In this document: positions 1-5,743 of the stretch, one piece after another
Layout: each line of letters opens with the position of its first letter
Numbering within the stretch: the stretch's first letter is position 1
Source of the DNA: JANRLJ01 sp034437895
GTDB lineage: Bacteria; Chloroflexota; Anaerolineae; Aggregatilineales; Phototrophicaceae
Assembly (NCBI GenBank): GCA_034437895.1
Contig: DAOTTO010000380.1
Span: 1 to 9,725 of the forward strand
Direction: 5' to 3'
Length of the DNA: 9,725 nucleotides
Made by a program: the position numbers and the translations under genes
The notes under the pieces: model-generated
What the model was told of the DNA's origin: nothing
The model's database searches: none
The model's input: the letters and a program-made list of their open reading frames with translations, nothing else

Positions 1-17
1 CGCGAAGATTCGCAAAG
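1..17 (-). repeat. Partial inverted copy of the 67-bp repeat, cut by window edge
   Basis: The reverse complement of bases 1-17 reads CTTTGCGAATCTTCGCG. It matches CTTTGCGAAGCTTCGCG inside the direct repeat at 209-225 with one mismatch. The match runs into the window edge, so the rest of the copy, if present, lies outside. Confidence 0.5.
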
Positions 18-20
18 AAA

Positions 21-51
21 AAGGGCGATACAGGATATGTGTATCGCCCTT
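21..51 (-). terminator. Rho-independent terminator, best in the leftward direction
   Basis: Bases 21-31 (AAGGGCGATAC) are perfectly complementary to 41-51, giving an 11-bp stem with a 9-nt loop. Read leftward, the stem is followed directly by a T-rich run (TTTTTCTTT including the stem end), the classical intrinsic terminator form. It would stop transcripts arriving from the acylase gene about 310 nt upstream. Rightward, the trailing TTATCTTAT is also T-rich but interrupted, so weak bidirectional use by a gene left of the window is possible. Confidence 0.7.
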
Positions 52-180
52 ATCTTATACTTCAGCGAGGATCGCCTCATCACAATCATGAGGGTGAAAA
101 CGCCTTTTTTGCTATCTCGCTCCGCGAACTCCGTGTCTCTGCGGTTCAAAAAAAGCGTATTATCATAGAATGACAGTTAG

Positions 181-247
181 CCTCGCCCTACGCTTTTATC
201 CCCTATTGCTTTGCGAAGCTTCGCGTTCTTCGCGCCTTTGCGTCTAA
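181..247 (+). repeat. 67-bp direct repeat, copy 1
   Basis: This 67-bp unit recurs at 277-343 with a single mismatch (G218 versus A314) and a 96-bp period. It contains the perfect 12-bp palindrome GCGAAGCTTCGC (213-224) and ends with CGCCTTTGCGTCTAA. The TTTGCG-rich composition resembles dispersed intergenic repeats seen in several environmental bacterial phyla; that resemblance is from general knowledge and was not searched. Confidence 0.9.
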
Positions 248-276
248 GCATTTACCGTATGCAGGGCGAAGCAGCA

Positions 277-343
277 CCTCGCCCTACGCTTTTATCCCCT
301 ATTGCTTTGCGAAACTTCGCGTTCTTCGCGCCTTTGCGTCTAA
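277..343 (+). repeat. 67-bp direct repeat, copy 2
   Basis: This is the second copy, 96 bp downstream of the first and separated from it by 29 bp. The one base difference breaks the central 12-bp palindrome (GCGAAACTTCGC). It ends 15 bp before the stop codon of the acylase gene on the other strand. Confidence 0.9.
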
Positions 344-358
344 ATCCTATCTTTCCCT

Positions 359-2521
359 TTACCGCCCCTCGAACACAATCCGATCTTCCAGATTAGCCTC
401 GACTTGCTCCCGCGTCAGCCACGCCTCACGCAGTTCTTTTTCCGCAAACAGCGCCAATTGATCGCCCATGTGGGGTGAACCGGGCTGCGTCGAATTGCCG
501 TAACTGAGCAGGACTTGGGCGCGAATCGGGTCGGAAAATTCGATGACGGCGATATACGAATCGCCTTGCGTCGGGCGGAAGCGCAGATCAGTATCCTGTG
601 CAAACGTCAATGTGCGGAACGAGCCGAGCAAATCTTCCGCGCCGTTAGCGGGTAAATCCACATCGCCGAAACGCAACCGGAAGACATCGCCGTAAGGCAC
701 ATCCATCCCCGCGCCCAGCACCCGCAGCGATTCTAGGCCGTCGGCGACTTCTTCTAGGGCCGCGACTGCCGCTTCGGGGTCGGCTAATCCACGCGGCGTA
801 TTCAGTGGGTCGTTGTAGTCCCAGGGAGTTGAGAATGACGCAAAACCATTTGGCGAAATATAGGCATTCGCCCACGCCACGAACAACACCGCGCCCACGC
901 TGTCGGCGTTGGCTTGACGATCCCAGCCTGCCAGCACATCCGCCGCTTGCAAAACGACTTCGCTGTCGGACTCACGGGCGGCGGCGATTAGATCATCCAG
1001 CACCCAATTGGTGAGTTCGATAAAGGTGGAATGCTTGTATTCGACCAGTTCATCAAACGTGATTGACTCGTCATCATACAGCAGCCGCATCGACGTAATC
1101 GGGCGAGGCCACACATACGGCGCAGGCGAGATATAGGCCGGATAATCTGCCGCATCAATCTCGTAAGGATAGGTCGTCGTCCAGGGCGGTTCATTGGCGT
1201 TTTGCAACCAGCCGCTCGTCGGATTAATCAGCTTGGGCAGTTCGTCAAAGCTGAGGTGATCGGCTTCATCCCACACATAAGTTGACGTGTCGCCGGGGAG
1301 AATCGCCGGATTGGACGTATCAAGCAGGGTGGTATTGTTCCAGAAGTCCCAATCGCCTTCGCTGCGACGCGGGACAATTTCGTTGAAAAGGTGCATGATG
1401 TTGCCGTCCTGATCGGCATACATCATCGTGAACATCGGAATCCGCACGTTGGAAACGGCTGCCTGAAATTCCTCGAAATTCTGCGCCAAGCCCATCTCCC
1501 ACCATTCCTGCGCGGCGGCAAACGAATTTGCGCCAACAGCACGGATGGCGATGGCTGAACCATCTTCGCGCTGCGCCAAGATGGGGCCGTGAACAGAACG
1601 GCGCACAGTAATTGGCGTTTCCATCAGCGTCCCGTCGGCTTGCTTGACGAGAATCGTCTCGTCGGAGGTTTCAAACGCCACTTGTTCGCCGTCATAAAGA
1701 TAAGTGCTGCCATCGTCGCTGACGGTCAATTCATATAAATCCCAGCCATCGTGTGTGTTGACGGTGTGCGTCCAGCCGAGATGTTCATTAAAGGCGATTC
1801 CGAGCGTTGGCCCGCCGACCAGTGCCGCGCCGTAGACGTTAACCCCCGGTGCAACCAAATGCGCTTCGATCCATAAACCCGCGCCCGACCAGGGTTGATG
1901 CGGATTGGCGACCAGCATGGCGTTCCCATTCGCGGAGCGTGAAGGTGCAATTGCCCACGCATTCGACCCGCTCAGATTGATTTGGTTGTCCGCCCACTGC
2001 GATGCAGCCGCTACTCCACGCCCAGCCGTGAACGTCCAGCGCAAGACGCGAATCCCGTGCGCGATGATGTCCGTTGGCACGATAGGCAGCACAGCTTCGC
2101 GATCATCAACGATTTGGTCAGCATGTTCGGCGGCATAATCATTGATTCCAGCGACGAAAGACTCCAGATAGCCGCGCCATTCGTCGGAAAGGGCGGCATA
2201 TTGCGCTTCGGCATCCTGAGCAACGCCGAGTGTGCGGGTTAATTGATCGTCCGCCAGATAATCTTCGCCCCAATATTCGGCGGCGCGTCCCCGCGCTTGA
2301 CCATAAAGTTCCAGAATCAGGTCGCCATGATTTTGCGCCTGCGCCCAGCCCAAGCCATAAAATAAACCATCATTATCGGGGGCATAGATGTGCGGTACGC
2401 CCCATGTATCCCATAGAATCTCGGTAGAAGTGGGCGTATCCTGCGCGATGCTGACCGCCGGAACGATGAACAACAGAAGGAGAAGGCCGAGCAAAAAACG
2501 GGTTTTTCTTGTGAACAGCAT
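359..2521 (-). CDS. Penicillin acylase family (S45) secreted Ntn hydrolase
   Basis: A 720-residue precursor of the penicillin/acylhomoserine-lactone acylase family, which cleaves amide bonds of acylated substrates outside the cytoplasmic membrane. Residues 1-26 form a signal peptide: positive KTR, then a leucine-rich core, with likely cleavage after SIA. The motif GSNAW places the predicted nucleophile at Ser186. Family members self-cleave before this serine, giving here an alpha chain of about 160 residues and a beta chain of about 535. NPHQPW (206-211) and the downstream NANEPPW (441-447, with the expected catalytic Asn region) fit the beta chain. Length is normal for the family. The ATG has AAAGGA 11 nt upstream. 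The gene stands alone, with no clear operon partner. The substrate (beta-lactam, lactone signal, peptide or lipid amide) cannot be read from the sequence. Confidence 0.93.
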   Translation of the reverse strand: MLFTRKTRFLLGLLLLLFIVPAVSIAQDTPTSTEILWDTWGVPHIYAPDNDGLFYGLGWAQAQNHGDLILELYGQARGRAAEYWGEDYLADDQLTRTLGVAQDAEAQYAALSDEWRGYLESFVAGINDYAAEHADQIVDDREAVLPIVPTDIIAHGIRVLRWTFTAGRGVAAASQWADNQINLSGSNAWAIAPSRSANGNAMLVANPHQPWSGAGLWIEAHLVAPGVNVYGAALVGGPTLGIAFNEHLGWTHTVNTHDGWDLYELTVSDDGSTYLYDGEQVAFETSDETILVKQADGTLMETPITVRRSVHGPILAQREDGSAIAIRAVGANSFAAAQEWWEMGLAQNFEEFQAAVSNVRIPMFTMMYADQDGNIMHLFNEIVPRRSEGDWDFWNNTTLLDTSNPAILPGDTSTYVWDEADHLSFDELPKLINPTSGWLQNANEPPWTTTYPYEIDAADYPAYISPAPYVWPRPITSMRLLYDDESITFDELVEYKHSTFIELTNWVLDDLIAAARESDSEVVLQAADVLAGWDRQANADSVGAVLFVAWANAYISPNGFASFSTPWDYNDPLNTPRGLADPEAAVAALEEVADGLESLRVLGAGMDVPYGDVFRLRFGDVDLPANGAEDLLGSFRTLTFAQDTDLRFRPTQGDSYIAVIEFSDPIRAQVLLSYGNSTQPGSPHMGDQLALFAEKELREAWLTREQVEANLEDRIVFEGR

Positions 2522-2557
2522 AAAATTGCGTATCCTTTCGATTGAGCCTATAGGAGC

Positions 2558-2587
2558 ATTATCCGCTGAATGACGAAAATCTGAAAA
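2558..2587 (-). promoter_or_regulatory. Possible promoter of the acylase gene
   Basis: On the minus strand TTTTCA (2582-2587) and GATAAT (2558-2563) are spaced by 18 bp. GATAAT matches five of six bases of the sigma-70-type -10 consensus, and TTTTCA matches four of six of the -35. It would leave a leader of about 30 nt before the acylase ATG, with room for the AAAGGA site. This is a pattern match only. Confidence 0.3.
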
Positions 2588-2610
2588 TGAGACAATTGAA
2601 ATAGAAACAT

Positions 2611-2710
2611 TATTTTTTAACCACCTAAGCGCAGCGATGACACAAGAGCGTCAAGAAATGTTTTAGTTGAAAATTCTCTTTGAGTCCTTCGCACCTTTGT
2701 GGTTCAAAAC
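2611..2710. repeat. Repeat-like spacer with inverted ends
   Basis: The gap between spoIIM and the acylase gene contains TTTTAACCAC (2615-2624) and, inverted, GTGGTTCAAAA (2699-2709). They match except for one extra base and bound a segment of about 95 bp. The right part (CCTTCGCACCTTTGTGGTTC) resembles the CTTTGCG and CTCTGTGGTT families seen elsewhere in this window. The left end, TATTTTTTAACCAC, recurs near 8656. It could be a decayed miniature repeat; no protein is encoded. Confidence 0.45.
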
Positions 2711-2715
2711 AGTTT

Positions 2716-3684
2716 TTATAGAGGAGAAGTTTTGCCGCGCCCGACGAGGGTGAGATAAGCGTACATCAGCGCCCCGTATCCCAGCCCAACAGCGACTTTG
2801 GTGCTGAAGGAAACAGATGATGGCGACAGAAAGCCTTCGATCAGACCTGCGCCGATCAACAGCGGCACAGAAATCACGACTAACGCCGCCGCCCGCCGTG
2901 CCGCGATGGTCAGCGCATCGCGCCGTGTATAAGCACCCGGATTCAAGAGCGCCCATCCAAGCTGTAAACCCGCACCGCCTGCCATAAATATTACACTGAG
3001 CTCGACCACGCCATGCGCGAAAATAAAATCCAGCAGCACGTCGGCTTGCCCATAATAAGCCGCCAATCCCAACACCGCACCAATCGAAAGGCCGTTCATC
3101 ACCAGAATCCAGACGGTGAATAGGCCAAAGGTGACTCCGCCGCCGAAAGCTAAAAGCGCCACGCGGATATTATTGGTCATGATGAAGCCGGACGCATACG
3201 GACGTGCGCGGACGGGGATGTCTGTCCACGTGGATTGATCTTCCAGCGTGGCACGTTGATCTTCCAAACCCAACGGCGCAGCGACTTGGGGATTGGTGGA
3301 GGCCAGCCGGAAACCGACTAACGCCGGAATGATAAACAGCAAAAAGGCGGCAAAAGTAAAAAGTGCGGTTTGGCGGAAGGTTTGCGGGATGACTTGGGTA
3401 AAATAACGCACTGAACGCCCATAATCATTCACATCATCCTGATAGATAAAACTGTGAGCGCGGGTGAGCAGTTGGTTGAGATAGGTCATCACCCTTTTTC
3501 CAGAAGCCGCCGCGCTGTAATCACGCCGCGCTAAGGCAAGGTCAGACGTGACCGCCCGATACAACGCGCCGATTTCACGGACTTCCGCCGCGCTCAACCG
3601 GTCACGACCTTTGTGCCGATTCAGAAGTTGGGCTAATCTTTCCCAATCTTTTTCCCGAAGTTTGATAAAATCATTGAGAGTCAT
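2716..3684 (-). CDS. SpoIIM (stage II sporulation protein M / DUF95) family membrane protein
   Basis: A 322-residue integral membrane protein. The N-terminal soluble part (1-100) begins with the family-typical FIKLREKDWERL and a helical ALYRAVTSDLALARRDY stretch. Hydrophobic segments follow at about 106-126, 172-195, 198-240 (probably two), 262-285 and 296-314, and HGVVEL (224-229) is the conserved intramembrane motif of the family. In Bacillus SpoIIM joins a complex for septal peptidoglycan remodelling, but most homologues, as here beside RDD, MoxR and DUF58 genes, occur in non-sporulating bacteria and their role is unknown. It is divergent from the RDD gene across 23 bp. No Shine-Dalgarno site precedes the ATG, and a well-placed promoter suggests a leaderless transcript. 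Confidence 0.9.
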   Translation of the reverse strand: MTLNDFIKLREKDWERLAQLLNRHKGRDRLSAAEVREIGALYRAVTSDLALARRDYSAAASGKRVMTYLNQLLTRAHSFIYQDDVNDYGRSVRYFTQVIPQTFRQTALFTFAAFLLFIIPALVGFRLASTNPQVAAPLGLEDQRATLEDQSTWTDIPVRARPYASGFIMTNNIRVALLAFGGGVTFGLFTVWILVMNGLSIGAVLGLAAYYGQADVLLDFIFAHGVVELSVIFMAGGAGLQLGWALLNPGAYTRRDALTIAARRAAALVVISVPLLIGAGLIEGFLSPSSVSFSTKVAVGLGYGALMYAYLTLVGRGKTSPL

Positions 3685-3690
3685 AAATCA

Positions 3691-3718
3691 ATTTTAGGAT
3701 AAACCCCTTGTCTGACAA
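3691..3718 (-). promoter_or_regulatory. Promoter of spoIIM, predicted leaderless transcript
   Basis: On the minus strand TTGTCA (3713-3718) and TAAAAT (3691-3696) are separated by 16 bp. Each matches five of six consensus bases. The -10 ends 6 nt before the ATG at 3684, so the usual start distance would put the first transcribed base at or next to the A of the ATG. No ribosome binding sequence lies in the window expected for one. The element covers the ribosome binding site, TTG start and first codons of the RDD gene on the other strand, so the two genes may interfere with each other. Confidence 0.5.
3696..3710 (+). promoter_or_regulatory. Ribosome binding site and TTG start of the RDD gene
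   Basis: AGGA at 3696-3699 sits 8 nt before TTG at 3708, an acceptable spacing. The frame from this TTG gives the expected short hydrophilic N-terminus before the RDD domain. The next in-frame ATG would remove the whole RDD domain core, so TTG is the supported start. Confidence 0.6.
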
Positions 3719-4478
3719 TCGCTTACAGATTGATACGCCGGAAAACCTCACCTTAGAAGCGGAGATCGCCGGATTCGGCAGCCGCTTTCTTGCCGCCACC
3801 GCCGATTATACGCTTTTGGGCATCGTGGCTTTTATCTTTAGCCTGCTATTTTCGCGGTCTGTTCCTACCGTTGAAGACAGCAACCTAGCAACTTTATTGG
3901 TACTTTCGGTAACACTTCTTAGTATTGTATTGTATCACCTCTTTTTTGAGCTTATTTGGAATGGGCAAACTCCGGGCAAGCGCTGGTTAGGCATTCGCAT
4001 TGTGCAAGTCGATGGTACCCCCGCTTCTGGTTCAGCCTTGGTTGTCCGCAATTTGATGCGTCTGTTCGATTTTTTACCCGGCCTTTATGGGGTCGGGATT
4101 TTGTCGCTCTTTATGACCAAGCAGACACAGCGTTTAGGCGATCTCGCCGCTGGCACAATCGTGATTTATGAACGCCCACAGGTCGATTTGCGCGTCATCA
4201 AGCAGGATTTGCGGGTGAATTATCGTCGTATCAAAACAGTTGAGCCGATTCCCTCTTCGATTGATATTACTCGTTTGAGTAGGGAAGATTATCAGGCCAT
4301 CGTGAATTATCTTCAGCGCCGTTCCACGCTCACCAATGACTATTTGGCGGTGGCGGTGGCAAAGAAAGTCGCCGATCAGATGGATTATCAGGATAATCGA
4401 TTTCGTCTGAATCATCCTGCCGACGCGGAATTATTTCTCGAATGGGTGGCGCGAGCATTTGAACTCAGAGGCCAATAA
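3708..4478 (+). CDS. RDD family membrane protein with C-terminal helical extension
   Basis: A 256-residue protein. The RDD domain spans about residues 18-155: GSRFLAATADY (24-34) opens the first membrane helix, a second hydrophobic segment lies at 60-83, GQTPGKRWLGIRIV (86-99) follows, then RNLMRLFDFLP (114-124), a third segment at about 124-137, and RLGDLAAGT (142-150). These contain the conserved Arg and Asp residues of the family. The soluble tail (156-256) has an alpha-helical look with DYQAIVNYLQRRSTL; RDD proteins next to SpoIIM genes often carry such a tail. Function is unproven; some RDD proteins have been linked to ion or metabolite transport. It starts with TTG, is divergent from spoIIM, and its stop lies 8 nt before the AraC gene, implying co-transcription and coupled translation. 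Confidence 0.9.
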   Translation: MSDNRLQIDTPENLTLEAEIAGFGSRFLAATADYTLLGIVAFIFSLLFSRSVPTVEDSNLATLLVLSVTLLSIVLYHLFFELIWNGQTPGKRWLGIRIVQVDGTPASGSALVVRNLMRLFDFLPGLYGVGILSLFMTKQTQRLGDLAAGTIVIYERPQVDLRVIKQDLRVNYRRIKTVEPIPSSIDITRLSREDYQAIVNYLQRRSTLTNDYLAVAVAKKVADQMDYQDNRFRLNHPADAELFLEWVARAFELRGQ

Positions 4479-4486
4479 GCAGCCCT

Positions 4487-5398
4487 ATGTCGCAAGATAA
4501 TCTTTACCTCAAACGGATTAACACAGTGCTGGATTACGTCCGGGCGAATCTGACCGATGATCTTTCGTTAGAGACTTTGGCGCAGGTAGCGTGTTTTTCG
4601 CCATTTCATTTTCACCGCATTTTTACCACCCTCGTCGGCGAAACCGTCAATCAATGTGTCGTCCGGCTGCGGTTGGAACGGGCGGCGGCACTGCTAAAAA
4701 CTGCCCCAACGATGTCGATCACACAGGCAGCGACAGCCAGTGGGTTTACATCGCTTTCGGTATTTTCTCGCGCTTTCAAGAATCAGTACGGTCTTAGTCC
4801 GCGCAGTTGGGACCGAGAAAGCCCGCTCAAAAACAGCAAGAATGGTCAAATCCTTGAAGGTTTCCCCCTGTATACTATCGATGTATTAAGTGATATCGGG
4901 GCGCGTGATGAATTTGAGGTACGATTGCGGCCATTGCCGATGCAGTGGTTAGCCGTAGTGCGCGTGTTTAATCCTTATCAGCCGCCGCATGTGCTAGAGG
5001 GTTATGAGCGTGTGCTGTCGTGGTATCGAGGGCGCGGCGGACAGCTTGCGCGGACGACCCTTTATGGCATGTCGCAGGATGATCCAGAGATCACGCCGCT
5101 GGAACTGTGCCGGTACGATTGGTGCTTAACCCTACCTGATAATGGGTTGGGACAGATCGAAAGCAACGCGGAGATCGACATGCGCGTTTTCCCGGCCTGT
5201 ACCATTGCGACAATTCACGTTGAAGGGGACATTTACTGTGTAGATCGGGCATGGCAGTATTTGTATCGCTATTGGCTGCCGCGTAGTCGCTTTATGCCGG
5301 ATAATTTGCCAGCGATGGAAATTTATCGTCAGCAGCCCGCCGAAATCGGGTGGGAAATCTATAATTTAGAATGCGCTGTCCCGGTGATAGCGCTATAA
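4487..5398 (+). CDS. AraC family transcriptional regulator with GyrI-like ligand-binding domain
   Basis: A 303-residue regulator of the MarA/Rob-like type. Two helix-turn-helix motifs make up the N-terminal DNA-binding domain: LSLETLAQVACFSPFHFHRI (27-46), and a second covering about 77-109 with the signature GFTSLSVFSRAFKNQYGLSP. A linker (110-140) leads to a GyrI-like/SHV domain (about 144-303) starting FEVRLRPLPMQWLAVVR and including ACTIATIHVEG. Such domains bind small, often hydrophobic or cationic ligands and switch promoter activation. The gene lies 8 nt after RDD and 12 nt before VOC, so it probably belongs to the same transcript and may control it. No good Shine-Dalgarno site is present (AGAGG is about 15 nt away), consistent with translational coupling to RDD. 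The ligand and target promoters are unknown. Confidence 0.93.
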   Translation: MSQDNLYLKRINTVLDYVRANLTDDLSLETLAQVACFSPFHFHRIFTTLVGETVNQCVVRLRLERAAALLKTAPTMSITQAATASGFTSLSVFSRAFKNQYGLSPRSWDRESPLKNSKNGQILEGFPLYTIDVLSDIGARDEFEVRLRPLPMQWLAVVRVFNPYQPPHVLEGYERVLSWYRGRGGQLARTTLYGMSQDDPEITPLELCRYDWCLTLPDNGLGQIESNAEIDMRVFPACTIATIHVEGDIYCVDRAWQYLYRYWLPRSRFMPDNLPAMEIYRQQPAEIGWEIYNLECAVPVIAL

Positions 5399-5400
5399 AA

Positions 5401-5410
5401 GGGGGGGATT
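5401..5410 (+). promoter_or_regulatory. G-run ribosome binding site of the VOC gene
   Basis: Seven consecutive G residues (5401-5407) after AAAA and before ATT-ATG serve as the purine-rich ribosome binding site. A homopolymeric G tract of this length just before a start codon can change length by replication slippage, which would alter spacing to the ATG rather than the reading frame. Confidence 0.5.
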
Positions 5411-5743
5411 ATGAACTTAGGAGCATTGCACCTCAGTTTAGCTGTGAAGGACATCAAGGCCTCGCGGGCGTTTTACGAAAAACTGGGCTTCAGCGTATTT
5501 GATGGCAAGGAAACCGACAATTGGCTTATACTGCGGAACGGCGAGTCGACAATCGGCTTGTTTCAGGGCATGTTTGAAAATAATCTATTGGCGTTTCATC
5601 CGACGGATGTACGAAGCATTCAGCGCGAACTCAAAGCGCAAGGCGTAACCTTTATACTGGAAGCCGACGAAACCACACAAGGCCCCGCACATTGCACACT
5701 GCAAGACCCCGACGGCAACGATATTATGATCGACCAGTTTTAA
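5411..5743 (+). CDS. VOC superfamily (glyoxalase / bleomycin resistance fold) protein
   Basis: A 110-residue protein forming one complete VOC unit of two beta-alpha-beta-beta-beta modules. LHLSLAVKDIKASRAFYEKL (6-25) is the typical first strand and helix, with His7 at the usual first metal-ligand position. DVRSIQRELKAQGVTF (66-81) is the second module's helix, and DPDGNDIMI (99-107) is the characteristic C-terminal strand motif. The final position usually holding Glu here is Asp108 in MIDQF, so metal binding is uncertain. Family activities include isomerases, dioxygenases, lyases and drug-binding resistance proteins; nothing here selects among them. It lies 12 nt after the AraC/GyrI regulator, which hints at a small-molecule sensing and handling pair. 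Its TAA overlaps the TAA of the opposing DUF58 gene. Confidence 0.88.
   Translation: MNLGALHLSLAVKDIKASRAFYEKLGFSVFDGKETDNWLILRNGESTIGLFQGMFENNLLAFHPTDVRSIQRELKAQGVTFILEADETTQGPAHCTLQDPDGNDIMIDQF

Larger units (their letters stand above)
1..358. other. Gene-free intergenic region rich in short repeats
   Basis: No convincing coding region is seen in this stretch; the only open frame longer than 60 codons runs through both copies of a direct repeat and is not credible. It holds a hairpin terminator near the left edge, two copies of a 67-bp repeat, part of a third inverted copy at bases 1-17, a 7-bp hairpin (263-269 with 279-285, 9-nt loop), and a further repeat-like stretch around 119-155 (with TCTCTGCGGTTCAAAAAAA). 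It lies immediately downstream of the acylase gene, so it may be that gene's long 3' untranslated region or simply a repeat-rich gap between transcription units. Confidence 0.7.

Noticed and set aside
181..343. CRISPR array
   Set aside because: There are only two 67-bp repeats with one 29-bp spacer, the repeats are too long and no cas gene is present.
211..396. 61-codon open frame on the plus strand through both repeat copies
   Set aside because: It translates the duplicated repeat (FAFFAPLRL twice), runs into the acylase 3' end antisense and has no ribosome binding site.
2716..3684. Evidence for endospore formation from the SpoIIM homologue
   Set aside because: SpoIIM/DUF95 homologues are widespread in non-sporulating bacteria, and no other sporulation gene is in the window.
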